A stretch of 64,000 nt of DNA from an uncultured Phycisphaerales bacterium. GTDB lineage: Bacteria; Planctomycetota; Phycisphaerae; Tepidisphaerales; Tepidisphaeraceae. The position numbers were made by a program, and so were the translations under genes. Location: positions 61,400 to 125,399 of the forward strand of contig CAIQIQ010000038.1 of NCBI GenBank assembly GCA_903871935.1. The letters run 5' to 3'. This document shows, piece by piece, positions 46,288 through 56,002 of the stretch. The stretch's first letter is position 1; each line of letters starts with the position of its first letter. A model generated the notes under the pieces. It saw only the letters and a list, made by a program, of their open reading frames with translations, was not told the DNA's origin and did not search any database.

Positions 46288-46440
46288 ATGCGTGAGATGC
46301 TCCGTACTTTGACCATTGTGCTTATCTTCTGCGTCATCAGCGCAGCGTTGATCAGCTTCGTTACGAGGATGATTGCAGCACGCTCAGCCCGGCCGTCCAC
46401 GACAACGTCTCCGGCCACTTTGCCCACCAGTCTGCCTTGA
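46288..46440 (+). CDS. Possible 50-residue membrane peptide
   Basis: A short frame MREMLRTLTIVLIFCVISAA with one hydrophobic segment and a Ser/Thr/Pro-rich tail. It diverges from the GH2 gene (105 bp between starts). No ribosome site or family supports it, so it may be chance, but a small single-span protein is plausible. Confidence 0.3.
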   Translation: MREMLRTLTIVLIFCVISAALISFVTRMIAARSARPSTTTSPATLPTSLP

Positions 46441-46697
46441 TAGTCGGCCGGTCGGTCTGCCAGCGGACACTTTGGCCGTGCGGCACGGCGAACGCCGCCG
46501 GAAACAACTCGCGGGCAGGCGCAACTGCTTTGCATTGCAGGACAGCCGCTGGCGCACGCACTTCAGCTCACCTCAAGTGGTATGGCCACGTGGGCACATT
46601 GGCACCAGTCTTGCCGCTTTGTGTCTTGCCGGGTCGCGGCCGCGTTGGCAGCTACCAAGGCTGTAATCGACTTCGATATCAACCAGGGAGCAATGTG

Positions 46698-47438
46698 ATG
46701 ACTTCTCGCACTCTCGCTATTCTTGCCGCGGCAACTTTGGGTATCACCGGGCTCGCCTCGGCACAGATGATGGGTCAGGACCATGGCATGGGCACAACGC
46801 CTGACAAATCCGTGCCGACTGGGGCAAGCCAGACGGATCCGAGCCAGACAAACACAAACGGTACGCAAACGGCGGATACGCCCGCGTCAACGGACGCGAA
46901 ACTCACCGACAAGGACTTTGTACAGAAGGCTGGCAGCGCTGGCCTCTACGAGGTTGCTGCGGCCAGGCTGGTCCAGGACAAAGTCAGCGATCCGCAGATC
47001 AAGCAGCTTGCCAAGACGATGGAAAGCGATCACAAGCAGACCAACGCCGAGTTGGCAAAGATCGCCAAGCAGAGCAACATCGAGGTTCCCAGCAGCCCGC
47101 AGGGCGCCGATCGGCAAATGCTTGTCCAGTTGAGGCAGTCTGACGACCAGCAACTTGGCCAGCAGTACCTGCAGCAGCAGATCCAGGCGCACCAGCAGGC
47201 GATCGATCTGTTCAAGCAGGGGCAGACTTTGCAGGACCCAGCGCTCAAGGGCTTTGCGGAAAGGACGCTGCCGAAGCTCCAAGAGCATCTGCAGCACCTG
47301 CAGCAAATGAGTTCCGCGGCGCAGCCCGCCGCCGGAGCATTGCCTGGCGCTACGGACATGCCGACGACGCCAGACAAGCCTGCACCGGACAAACCGGCGC
47401 CCGACAATACTCCCAATACACCGACACCCAACCCGTAG
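46698..47438 (+). CDS. DUF4142 domain protein, secreted
   Basis: A 246-residue protein: signal peptide (LAILAAATLGITGLASA), a low-complexity Thr/Gln/Asp linker, a DUF4142 four-helix bundle (DKDFVQKAGSAGLYEVAAAR, LAKTMESDHKQTNAELAKIA, LQEHLQHLQQM) and a Pro/Asp-rich tail with PDKPAPDKPAPDN repeats. DUF4142 proteins are periplasmic with unclear role, often linked to stress. The ATG at 46698 with GGGAG upstream is chosen; the ATG at 46693 runs directly into a stop. Confidence 0.85.
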   Translation: MTSRTLAILAAATLGITGLASAQMMGQDHGMGTTPDKSVPTGASQTDPSQTNTNGTQTADTPASTDAKLTDKDFVQKAGSAGLYEVAAARLVQDKVSDPQIKQLAKTMESDHKQTNAELAKIAKQSNIEVPSSPQGADRQMLVQLRQSDDQQLGQQYLQQQIQAHQQAIDLFKQGQTLQDPALKGFAERTLPKLQEHLQHLQQMSSAAQPAAGALPGATDMPTTPDKPAPDKPAPDNTPNTPTPNP

Positions 47439-47475
47439 AGCAGCCCGAGCTTCTGGACATTGGCAGAGAGACCGG

Positions 47476-47507
47476 CAGTTAGCGCTCCGGATGTGGAGCG
47501 CTGACTG
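47476..47507 (+). terminator. Hairpin after the DUF4142 gene
   Basis: CAGTTAGCGCTCC (47476-47488), a six-base loop and GGAGCGCTGACTG (47495-47507) form a 13-bp stem with one G-T wobble. The downstream T-run is weak. It separates this gene from the convergent URO-D gene. Confidence 0.6.
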
Positions 47508-47585
47508 CTGTCATCTGTCTTTGCAACGTCAACCCGCATCAGCAGCACATGAAGGCGCGTGAGGATAGGCAAACCCTCACTGCTT

Positions 47586-48611
47586 TCAAGCGACGAATTT
47601 GGCATCCGGATTCGCCACCTGGATCATCGCCAGGTAATTATCCTGTGGAATGTATTCCGGCACACTGTTGCCGGTGCCCAAAGCAAATCCGCCCCGGCGG
47701 TTGACCTGCTGGAGCATCTTCTGGCAGCGCTGCTGAATCTGCTGGCGGCTGGAGCGGCAGATGAAGTCGACGTCGATGCCGCCGAGGATCGCGATCCGCT
47801 TGCCCCACTTCTCGTAGACTTCTTCCACCGGCATGATCTTGTCTTCAAAGGAGTGCTTGGCGTCGTACTTGCACACGTCGACGATGTCGTCCATGACAAG
47901 CTCGAGATTGCCGCAGGAATGCAGGATGGCAGGGACACCGGCGCTGTGAATGGCGTACACGATCTTCTTGTGCCAGGGGATGACGAACTTGCGCATGTCC
48001 TGCGTGGAGAGCATGGTCTGTTGGGCAAAGCCCCAGTCATCGTTGGAGATCATCGCCCCGACATCGCAGCGGCCGGCCAGTTCGTAATAGCGCACCAGCC
48101 GCGATCCCACGCTGTCGAAGATATCCCCGGCAAGCTGCGGATCGTCCAGAACCATCATGGCCAGGGCCTCGTAGCCGCAAAGGCTGATGCAGTTCTCCAG
48201 CACGCCGCCCGGGCCGTAGGCGACGATGCGCAATCCTTCGGGCAGCCACTGCCGGGCGTTATCCAACCGTGTCCGGTCGGCAGCGTTCGGGTCGGGCCAC
48301 TGATAGCGGTTAAAGCTTGCGCGATCGGTAATCACCGCGCCGTCATTTTGCGAGATGCTTTTTTCGTGACGGTGTTCCCCGGCGGGGAAGCCAAAATCAG
48401 ATGCGCCCAGTGTGACATAGTCGTAACCAGCGGCCGCGTATGCCGCCGCCGTGGTGCGGCACCACTGCGGCGATCCCCACTCGCCAATATCACGAATCCC
48501 CGTCAGCCGCGTGTGCATCGGCCCATTGAGGAAGAACTCAAAGAGAGTCGGACGGTCGGGGGCCTTGCGTTCCAGAACCTTCTTGAACTGCGCAAAATCG
48601 AGCTTTCTCAT
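47586..48611 (-). CDS. Uroporphyrinogen decarboxylase-fold protein
   Basis: A 341-residue protein starting MRKLDFAQFKKVLERKAPDR. It has SNDDWGFAQQTMLSTQDMRK, ILHSCGNLELVMDDIVDVCK with the H-x-C-G ligand pair, and ILGGIDVDFICRSSRQQIQQ, as in the other URO-D-fold proteins. The Met at 48611 is used because the frame upstream overlaps the permease gene. It lies 31 bp after the FtsX-type permease, so the two are probably co-transcribed. Confidence 0.85.
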   Translation of the reverse strand: MRKLDFAQFKKVLERKAPDRPTLFEFFLNGPMHTRLTGIRDIGEWGSPQWCRTTAAAYAAAGYDYVTLGASDFGFPAGEHRHEKSISQNDGAVITDRASFNRYQWPDPNAADRTRLDNARQWLPEGLRIVAYGPGGVLENCISLCGYEALAMMVLDDPQLAGDIFDSVGSRLVRYYELAGRCDVGAMISNDDWGFAQQTMLSTQDMRKFVIPWHKKIVYAIHSAGVPAILHSCGNLELVMDDIVDVCKYDAKHSFEDKIMPVEEVYEKWGKRIAILGGIDVDFICRSSRQQIQQRCQKMLQQVNRRGGFALGTGNSVPEYIPQDNYLAMIQVANPDAKFVA

Positions 48612-48642
48612 TCGTCGAAACTCCTGAAGTTTCTGGTAGTCT

Positions 48643-51600
48643 CTATCCTTCTGAGCGCAGAGCAAGGCTGAGCTGGCGTGGTTGCACGATTCGGGCCAGC
48701 AGATAGACAACCATGCCAACCAGCACCGCCAATCCAGCCGGAATTGCCATCGCCGTCAGCACCTGCATCGGCAACCCTGTCGCCAGATAACCCGTGCAGG
48801 CGCTGATACAACCGGCCGCAAGGCCCGCGACCACCGGCAGAAGATGGCCCAGGGAGAACAGGCCGGCGATGCGGCTATTGGCGAGTCCCGTCGCCTGCAT
48901 CAGAGCCAGTTCGCCGCGGCGCTGAGCTGCATCGCGCACCACGACACTCATGACACCAGCGCCGCCAAGCACCAGCCCCAGGCTGCCCAGGACCAGGAAC
49001 ATGGTCATATAGAGCCGCTGAACCGAGGCAACGTTCGCGATGATCCGATCGGTCGACTCCAACAATGCGCCATCCTGCAGCAGCGCTTTGAGGTAATCGC
49101 GGAGGGCTGGAAGATCGGCCGGGCTGCTCTCGATCATATAGCTGCGGTAGCCGGGCTGCTCGGGCAGAAGCCGGCGGAAGTTCGCTTCGGACATGAGCAG
49201 TTGCCCGGAGAACAGGCCCCCGCGAACCACGCCCGCCAGACGGACGCGAGTGGGCCTTCCGGCGATGGGTGTATCGAACTCATCACCGAGCTGGTGATGC
49301 TCAATCCACTGCATCGTTTCCTCATCGCCAAATACGGGTACTGGCGATCCGTCCTTATCTAAGAGAGACCACGGATTGCCCGCTGACTTTTCGGACCGAA
49401 CTTCAAACGCATCCCGAGCGACAAAAGCCTGGGAGGCACCCAGCACCTGCATCTCGGCGGGACGGGCGAGATTCAGGCAGCCACCTTCCGTGCCACCGCT
49501 CATCGCCAGTCCGTAGAGGTGAACGGATGCAGGCAGAGATCCCTGCAGTCCCGCACCCTGAAGGCCCAGCGCGGTGGAAAGGTCTATGCGGTTTTGGCCG
49601 GGCAATGTCAGCTGGAGGGCGAAGCCGCCGGCAGCACCATGCTTGTCTGCGAGATCAGTGCCAACCGCGCCGGTGCGATAGAGCGCGACGCTGGTGAGCA
49701 CGAGCGTCGCCACTGCGAAGATCGCAAATGTCAGCATCATTCGCCGCGGCTGGGCCAGAGCCGTATGGATTACCAGCGACATCCGGTTGGGCTTTGCCAC
49801 GGCGCGCCCGCCGCCAATGCGCGTGAACAGTTCCCACGCGGCCACCAGCATCCCGGTCGCGGCTAGGAAATATGCTGCTGCGACATTGAGGGTGCCAGCG
49901 CGGGCCATGGCGACTGCTGCGCACGCCGCCAACAGGCTTGCGACGATGCGCCACCGGCCGGGATGCCGTCGCGAACGATATGTGGACATCTCTTGAACCG
50001 AGCCCAGCAGTTCGCGAACCGGTCGACGCAACTCACGGCGCACCTGCCACCATGAGACCGCCAGCGCGATGACGGCGATCACCAGACCGGCCGGCACGAT
50101 CGGCCAGCGAACATCCAACAGGATTGGCGGCATCTCCCACACGCCAGCGCTCAGGCTACCAAAGAGCCGGAGCATGGCTGCGGCATAAAGCACACCCAGA
50201 GCGACCCCCAGCAGCGTTGCGGGCACCGCCACCACTGATTGTTCCAGCATCAGCCAGCGCTGCCATTGCGAGCGATCCAGTCCCAGGGCTTCGGCCAGCC
50301 CCAGTTCCGTCAGGCGATTTTCCAGTGCTGTACGGGCAATGCCAATCGCGGCGAGGATGGCGCCGACGACCATGAAACTGCTCATCGCCACGAACAGTCC
50401 TGCGAAATCAGAACTGCCCTGACCTGCCGCAAGGGCCTGCCGGCGCAGGTCCACGGGCTTCCACTGTGGATCGGCCGCGATAGCGACGGCAGCTATCTGC
50501 TCGGGCGAGATCGATCCTTGCAGCACAATCGAGGTGGCCGCTCTATCGCCCTCAAATCCAGATGCATCCCATAGTTGCTGCATGACCGAGTCGGCGATGA
50601 TGGCCTTGGGCGTGGCGCGATGCTTTTCCCAGTATTCCTCGTCGACGGGCGTGATCTTCGCCATATCCAAGGGAAAGGGAGCCTGCCAGTCATTGAGTCG
50701 CTGCGCCGAGGTCATGCCGGCGATCTCCGTCGTCACCTCGGGCACAAACAGATCTGCGCCGATCGGGTCGATCCGCGCCACCTTCAAGGTGAACGGCTGA
50801 ATGCCGCTGGAACCATCCGGTCGCGCCAGGATCATGTCCAGATCGACCTGATCGCCGACCTTCGCCCCAAGTTGTTTCGCGACCTCATCATTGAGCACAA
50901 CGGCATCAGATGCCAGTTGGCCCGCAGAATCGGAAGCGACCACGCCATAGGAAGCTGCGCCCGTCTTGCTGCGAATGCTTTGGGCGATATGGACTGCAAG
51001 GGTGCGCCCGCCTGGAGCAATCTGGGCAAGCTGCCGGTCAGTGAACGCAACGGTCCTGCTCTGTAACAGGTGCATCGCGCCGGCCGTGCGAATGCGCAGC
51101 CCCAGATCAGCGAGCTTCACCGTGTCCGGATTCACGCTTGCGGATACCCCGAGGATGCGATTTGGGCCCGCCCCGGCAATAGCATTCATCGCAACAAACG
51201 CATTGCGGGGAGTAGACTGACTCTGGCCAAGCGTAAAGTCGCCCCAGGTGCCGGACTCAGCAATCGCGCGAACACGAAGACGCAGTGTCTGGCGAAGTTC
51301 GCCCGGCCGGCGGAAGGTGAAGAGTCCCATCTCCGGCCGTAGCGGCGAGGTATCAGCCGTCAGCGAGATCCATTCGCCGACGCGCACGCCACAGTCACGC
51401 GCAAGCGCCGAGTTGATCACCACTTCACCGGCGGCCATCTCCGGCATATGCCATTGGCTTGGGCCTGGTTGGCTGATCGCCCAGATGCGCACCGACACGG
51501 CCGCGCCTTGGCCGGCCTCTTCGTTCACAGCAACGCCCGGGAGTTCAAGGGCGGAAGTACCGCCCTGGCGCTCGCCAAGCTCCGTCGTCGCCGGGGCACT

Positions 51601-51900
51601 CAGAGCCAACACATCGCTAACTCCGCCCAGTCGTGACAACAGATGCGCTGAGAGACTCTTTTGCAGTGACCATCCGATGATGATCGCGCCGGCCAGGGTG
51701 GCTACGGCGATAGCCAGAGCGATCACTGTCGCGGCATGCAAACGCCAGTGCCAGCGCAGCGAGCGGGCTGCGATCATTGGCCACGACAGACGATGTTCTG
51801 GTTTTGCCTGTATCACAAACTCTCCGGTTGGCGCTGCGCCATCAGCGTCTCCACGCTCTGCGCGGCCTTCGTACAGTCGCAATCCCGTCACACCAACCAC
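48643..51900 (-). CDS. Giant FtsX-type ABC transporter permease without adjacent ATPase
   Basis: A 1085-residue membrane protein with N-terminal RSLRWHWRLHAATVIALAIA, a large extracytoplasmic domain, a first FtsX block (AGLFVAMSSFMVVGAILAAI ... GLAEALGLDRSQWQRWLMLE), a second extracytoplasmic region and a C-terminal FtsX block (SVVVRDAAQRRGELALMQAT). Doubled FtsX modules are known for lipoprotein or macrolide-type exporters. The GTG at 51900 has AGGA upstream. No ATP-binding gene is adjacent. A URO-D gene follows downstream. Confidence 0.85.
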   Translation of the reverse strand: MVGVTGLRLYEGRAERGDADGAAPTGEFVIQAKPEHRLSWPMIAARSLRWHWRLHAATVIALAIAVATLAGAIIIGWSLQKSLSAHLLSRLGGVSDVLALSAPATTELGERQGGTSALELPGVAVNEEAGQGAAVSVRIWAISQPGPSQWHMPEMAAGEVVINSALARDCGVRVGEWISLTADTSPLRPEMGLFTFRRPGELRQTLRLRVRAIAESGTWGDFTLGQSQSTPRNAFVAMNAIAGAGPNRILGVSASVNPDTVKLADLGLRIRTAGAMHLLQSRTVAFTDRQLAQIAPGGRTLAVHIAQSIRSKTGAASYGVVASDSAGQLASDAVVLNDEVAKQLGAKVGDQVDLDMILARPDGSSGIQPFTLKVARIDPIGADLFVPEVTTEIAGMTSAQRLNDWQAPFPLDMAKITPVDEEYWEKHRATPKAIIADSVMQQLWDASGFEGDRAATSIVLQGSISPEQIAAVAIAADPQWKPVDLRRQALAAGQGSSDFAGLFVAMSSFMVVGAILAAIGIARTALENRLTELGLAEALGLDRSQWQRWLMLEQSVVAVPATLLGVALGVLYAAAMLRLFGSLSAGVWEMPPILLDVRWPIVPAGLVIAVIALAVSWWQVRRELRRPVRELLGSVQEMSTYRSRRHPGRWRIVASLLAACAAVAMARAGTLNVAAAYFLAATGMLVAAWELFTRIGGGRAVAKPNRMSLVIHTALAQPRRMMLTFAIFAVATLVLTSVALYRTGAVGTDLADKHGAAGGFALQLTLPGQNRIDLSTALGLQGAGLQGSLPASVHLYGLAMSGGTEGGCLNLARPAEMQVLGASQAFVARDAFEVRSEKSAGNPWSLLDKDGSPVPVFGDEETMQWIEHHQLGDEFDTPIAGRPTRVRLAGVVRGGLFSGQLLMSEANFRRLLPEQPGYRSYMIESSPADLPALRDYLKALLQDGALLESTDRIIANVASVQRLYMTMFLVLGSLGLVLGGAGVMSVVVRDAAQRRGELALMQATGLANSRIAGLFSLGHLLPVVAGLAAGCISACTGYLATGLPMQVLTAMAIPAGLAVLVGMVVYLLARIVQPRQLSLALRSEG

Positions 51901-52113
51901 TCACATCCTATCAGAAAACGAATTCGACCATGACACGCCTGTTGTCGTTTCGGAGTGAAGAGCCTGACCCGAACCGCTTTGACCTGATCTTAGCAACTCC
52001 ACAATCAGACGTTCTGATTCAGCGCTATCATGCCCGCATCAAAGGAAATGAGATCCACTATTGCTCGGGCGTGTGCCTGGGACCGGATCCAAGCTCCAAT
52101 AAGGAGAGATCAT

Positions 52114-53325
52114 ATGCGTAAGCAACGTAAAGGGTTCACACTTGTCGAACTCCTCGTCGTCATCGGGATCATCGCGGTCCTGATTTCCATTCTTCTTCCC
52201 TCGTTGAGCCGCGCTCGCGCGGCGGCCGACAGGATCAAGTGTGCCAACAACCTGCGTCAGGTTGCCCTTGGCATGCTGACCTACATCAACGAGAACAAGG
52301 GCATGTGCCCGGCCGCCTACAACTACCGCGATCAGCAGACGATTGTGGACCCGGCCACCGGTCTTAAGGCCGAACTCGGCCTCCAAGATCCCACCAAGAA
52401 CGCGACAAAGTCCTACGGCTACATCCACTGGAGCAGCTATCTCGACGGTCAGGTTCCTCCCGAAGCCTTCCAGTGCCCGTCGATTCCGAATGGCGGCCTC
52501 GGCGCTACCTTGCCGTATCCGAAGGATCTGATCCCCGGCCAGACTGTCAGCATCGGCAGCGATGCCCCTGCAGTTCCAGCTCCGACGAACCAGGTGCTCA
52601 AGTCGCTGCTCTTGGGCGTTCCCTTCGTAGCCGCCGGGACGTACTATCCCGACGCCCAGGCCGCCCGCATGGCCTACACTCTGAACGAAGCCGTTTTCTG
52701 CCGCCCGAAGTATGCTGTCGGATTTGATGGCACTCTGAACCCTTCGCGCAACGTGAACATCGCTGAAATCAGGAACCCGGCCGGCACGATCATGGCGACC
52801 GAGTATGCTTCGAACTGGAACATCGTCAGCGGCCGCATGACCTCGGGCGGCGCCGCCACGGTGTGCAAGAGCCATCGTCCGGTTCACGGCTTCCGCGTAA
52901 ATGACGACGCCGGCAGCCCCCTCGCCCCCGTCGCCACCGATTTGGACAAGAAACCGGCCAGCGGTGTTGATCTTGGCGCCACGGACATGACGACCACCGG
53001 CGCCGGTGGCATCCGCCGCGTCGTCTCCACGGATCTGTGGCGTATCACCGGTGGTTTTTCCGCCGATCTCGAAAGCGATGCGGACATCACTCCGGCCGTC
53101 TATGGTGACGACACTCGCGCGACGAAACTGGACCTCGTCGGCCGCAATCACCCCGGCGAAGGCGCCCTGCCCCGCGATAACGTCACGAACTTCGTCTACA
53201 TGGATGGCCATGTCGAGACCAAGAGCGTCTTGAAGACCATCCCCCAGCAGCTCGGCCAGTCGACCCCGTTCGAATGGGGCGACAAGTTCTACTCGATCTC
53301 GACCCTCAGGGCTCCGGTGCAGTAA
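52114..53325 (+). CDS. Prepilin-type protein with H-X9-DG-like C-terminus
   Basis: A 403-residue protein starting [20 protein letters not shown], a type IV prepilin signal with cleavage before Phe. The body has the planctomycete DUF1559-like pattern ([20 protein letters not shown]) and the C-terminus [22 protein letters not shown] precedes the ATG at 52114. Such proteins are abundant in planctomycetes as pseudopilin-like surface or secretion-system proteins. A strong terminator follows. Confidence 0.9.
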   Translation: MRKQRKGFTLVELLVVIGIIAVLISILLPSLSRARAAADRIKCANNLRQVALGMLTYINENKGMCPAAYNYRDQQTIVDPATGLKAELGLQDPTKNATKSYGYIHWSSYLDGQVPPEAFQCPSIPNGGLGATLPYPKDLIPGQTVSIGSDAPAVPAPTNQVLKSLLLGVPFVAAGTYYPDAQAARMAYTLNEAVFCRPKYAVGFDGTLNPSRNVNIAEIRNPAGTIMATEYASNWNIVSGRMTSGGAATVCKSHRPVHGFRVNDDAGSPLAPVATDLDKKPASGVDLGATDMTTTGAGGIRRVVSTDLWRITGGFSADLESDADITPAVYGDDTRATKLDLVGRNHPGEGALPRDNVTNFVYMDGHVETKSVLKTIPQQLGQSTPFEWGDKFYSISTLRAPVQ

Positions 53326-53371
53326 TGTGCTCGGCTAGCTCCAGAGGCCAGGAATCATCCTGACATTAGAA

Positions 53372-53406
53372 GCACGCGGCGGAGTCTTCTCCGCCGCGTG
53401 CTCTTT
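53372..53406 (+). terminator. Intrinsic terminator after the prepilin-like gene
   Basis: GCACGCGGCGGAG (53372-53384), loop TCTT and CTCCGCCGCGTGC (53389-53401) form a perfect 13-bp GC-rich stem followed by TCTTT. Confidence 0.85.
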
Positions 53407-53479
53407 GGCATGCCGACCGCATGGGTCAGCGCCACGCGAGATCGGAGAACATATTCATTTGCTGCAGGAGGATGGGGCT

Positions 53480-53995
53480 ATGCGAAACTCACCTGTCAGG
53501 AGAGTGCCGGTGGACAAGCCGCACCAGTATGCAAGTGACAAGAAGCATTACGGGACTGCCGTCCTGCTCGTTGTGCTGGGAGCTGCAGGCGTAGCGGGCT
53601 ATCGTTACTACGTGGCATCCCGACCAGCACCTGTTGTCTACCAGGGCAATGACGAGCAGATCACGAACATGATGCGCGACAAGGGTGCTCGCGAGGTAAT
53701 CGAGTGGCTCAAGGACCCGTCCAACTCGGTGCGCGGATTGAGCAACGTGGCTGCCCTGGCACACGCACGCACGCTAAAGAACGACGGCGCTATTCAGGTA
53801 ATGGCGATCGGCCACGGGGTGAGCGCGGAACTTGTGGTGGAACTGCCGGACGATGATGCCGGGGCTCGCCAACGCATCTTCGCATGGGCGAAGGATTGGC
53901 AGACAAGGGAGCTTCGGACAGCGCCGATTGACAGCAAACAGCGGTATCTGCTGGTAGACATGCCAGCCGGGGACATGGTTCGTTCATTGCGTTGA
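53480..53995 (+). CDS. Single-span membrane protein, unknown
   Basis: A 171-residue protein with one helix (GTAVLLVVLGAAGVAGYRYY) and a cytoplasmic-exposed or periplasmic C-terminal region of about 115 residues, without a known motif. AGGAGG precedes the ATG at 53480. It follows the terminator after the prepilin-like gene and may be its own transcript. Convergent with the FHA gene. Confidence 0.65.
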   Translation: MRNSPVRRVPVDKPHQYASDKKHYGTAVLLVVLGAAGVAGYRYYVASRPAPVVYQGNDEQITNMMRDKGAREVIEWLKDPSNSVRGLSNVAALAHARTLKNDGAIQVMAIGHGVSAELVVELPDDDAGARQRIFAWAKDWQTRELRTAPIDSKQRYLLVDMPAGDMVRSLR

Positions 53996-54046
53996 GGCCG
54001 CGAAGGATCACCGGGTCGGGCGATCCCATCGTCTTCACAGCCGGAA

Positions 54047-55036
54047 TCATTTCACGCTCTGCGCCAGGGATGCGTCGGGATCAATATAGTAGTGTGGCTT
54101 ATTGCTCTTGATCGGACCATACTTCACAGTGGCAAATAGCAGCACCAGGATTCCGATTACTATGCCAGCCGCGACCTGCGGGTTGAGCTTCGCGAAGGCA
54201 CTCAGCAACACGAAGCGTTCCTTGAGTTCGTCGCGCAGTCGGTCGAACCACGTGTAGGATTCGAACTTGATGCCGTCGTAGTCACCGATCGTGGGCCGCG
54301 CCGCCACCTTCCGAGAGGCGGCCGCCTTGTGCTCGGTCAAGCGGAACTCCACGTCTTCGTCGATGGAGTCCATCTTCCGTGTTGCGGGTCTGGCCGCGAC
54401 CGCAGCACCGGCGGCCGATGCTGCGCCCTGAGCCGCCAATGCCTGGCGTTTGGGGTTGAAGATCGGCGGCTCCCAGTCCTTCATCAGATCCTGGCCGGCG
54501 GCAAGCTGCAGTTCCATATCCAGTTCGGCCCATTCCTCGCGCCGCCACGGCTCGATGTCTATCACCGGCTCAAACTCTTGTTCCACGGGCTCGGCCAGGC
54601 GGCTCTTCACCCGCTCCCTCCACTCGGCGGTGCGTACCTTCTGCACCTTCACGTACTGCGAGGGACGAACATCGTGGGCGTAGACGGTATCCATCAGTTC
54701 GGTCACGCCCAGGCCCATTCCCAGCGGAGCGGGGTGCGATGGCCGGTCGGAATCCCCGGCATTGTAGCGAATGGCGATTGTGCCGACCTCGATCACATCT
54801 CCGGGCTTCAGCAGGTAGCTGCTCAGGCGCCGGCCCATGCACCATACCCCGTTATGGCTCTCGGCGTCCATCACGTGCCAGTTGCCATCCTGCTGCACGA
54901 ACCGGCAATGCACGCGCGAAACGAAGACGTCAGGGATGTAGATATCACAATCCATCGAGCGCCCGACGCTGGTCGGACCCTTCAACTGGAATTTCCCTAC
55001 TTCCTTGCGGCGGGCTAGGACTGTGATGAATGCCAT
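54047..55036 (-). CDS. FHA-domain protein with C-terminal membrane helix
   Basis: A 329-residue protein with an N-terminal FHA domain: TSVGRSMDCDIYIPDVFVSR (GRS...SR pThr-binding core), VHCRF and MDAESHNGVWCMGRRL. A long Ala/Glu-rich linker follows and the C-terminus has a single helix (NPQVAAGIVIGILVLLFATV). It probably reads Ser/Thr phosphorylation by planctomycete kinases at the membrane; partner unknown. The zinc-ribbon gene lies 71 bp upstream on the same strand. Confidence 0.88.
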   Translation of the reverse strand: MAFITVLARRKEVGKFQLKGPTSVGRSMDCDIYIPDVFVSRVHCRFVQQDGNWHVMDAESHNGVWCMGRRLSSYLLKPGDVIEVGTIAIRYNAGDSDRPSHPAPLGMGLGVTELMDTVYAHDVRPSQYVKVQKVRTAEWRERVKSRLAEPVEQEFEPVIDIEPWRREEWAELDMELQLAAGQDLMKDWEPPIFNPKRQALAAQGAASAAGAAVAARPATRKMDSIDEDVEFRLTEHKAAASRKVAARPTIGDYDGIKFESYTWFDRLRDELKERFVLLSAFAKLNPQVAAGIVIGILVLLFATVKYGPIKSNKPHYYIDPDASLAQSVK

Positions 55037-55107
55037 GGTCTCGTCTTGAAAGATATCGATGCGTCACGGACACGCCGCCCGTGATGAAGCATTGCAGCAG
55101 CGCATCG

Positions 55108-55653
55108 TTAAGGCAGCGTTTGCGCAGCCATAGCGGCCGATGAAGCATGAAGTTCCTGCTTGCTTACCTCCATAGGCGGCACCACGGCCGGTCTGGACGT
55201 AGCCACATGGGCGTTTTCGGCCGCCGGGTCGTGTTGCGAGAGATACCTGATGACCATCCCCGCCACGACTATTTCGGCCGCCACGATGGTCCAGTTCCTG
55301 AGCGACCGCAGCCTCTGCCGCCTCCGCTCGATCACCGCTTCCTCCGCCTCGCGCATTATCCGCGTGCGGACCGCTTCAACCTGCCGTTTCTGGTTGCATA
55401 CAGCGCAGAGCCGCAGATCCTCCACCACGAACTCCTCGCCGCGGCGCACATCAGCGCCGCAGTCGTCACAGGGGAGGTGATTGGCCCGATATGCTTTGTG
55501 ATCCGCCTTGCTGCATGGCATGCACCAGTATCCGCTCTTGTCGCGATACCGGACACGCCCCGCCAGATCCTGCCCGCAGCGATGGCATCGCTTTGCTGTG
55601 CCTCCGCGCTGTCTATCCCTCATCCGTCTTTGCTCTTCCGTGATTGCTGACAT
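55108..55653 (-). CDS. Zinc-ribbon membrane protein, unknown
   Basis: A 181-residue protein. Residues 20-90 hold four CxxC pairs (CHRCGQDL, WCMPCSK, CDDCGADV, CAVCNQ), so probably two zinc-binding modules resembling LIM or double zinc-ribbons. A coiled-coil of Glu/Arg follows, then one membrane helix (WTIVAAEIVVAGMVIRYL). Function unknown. It is upstream of the FHA gene and probably co-transcribed; both could form a small signalling pair. Confidence 0.7.
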   Translation of the reverse strand: MSAITEEQRRMRDRQRGGTAKRCHRCGQDLAGRVRYRDKSGYWCMPCSKADHKAYRANHLPCDDCGADVRRGEEFVVEDLRLCAVCNQKRQVEAVRTRIMREAEEAVIERRRQRLRSLRNWTIVAAEIVVAGMVIRYLSQHDPAAENAHVATSRPAVVPPMEVSKQELHASSAAMAAQTLP

Positions 55654-56002
55654 TGGTCCTCGGATCAGTGCGCATGCACTGTACGTCCGATTGTGAATGG
55701 CAGATGAATGCCATGTGAAACTTTGTCAGGCAGGAAGGCCTGGTTCCCCAGCGCCGCCGCACGCTGCCGAGCTAAGTTCGTTGGCATCTGCTAATGAGCA
55801 GATGTCATCGGGGGCGTGCATCACCAAACCTTGGGCTCGCAACGAGTTAATGGAACCTTCATAAATGCCGCAACGCGGCTGCCGCGGATCCGTAACTCAT
55901 TTACTTTCAATAGCTTACATCTTAACACAAAGCTTATCTGCCCATGACGACCTGTTAATCGGCCCTCCCAACAATATCAGCCAACATCTAATGAAGGAGA
56001 GC
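55654..56002. other. Intergenic region between zinc-ribbon gene and pstS
   Basis: About 350 bp. It holds a hairpin CATCTGC/GCAGATG (55785-55804) and the Pho-box-like region described separately. No gene is seen. Confidence 0.5.
55900..55938 (+). promoter_or_regulatory. Candidate Pho box upstream of pstS
   Basis: TTTACTTT, CTTACAT, TTAACAC and CTTATCTG motifs occur at roughly 10-11-base spacing between 55900 and 55938, about 65-100 bp before the pstS start. Repeated TTnACA-like boxes at this spacing are typical of PhoB/PhoP sites. The match is by pattern only. Confidence 0.35.
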
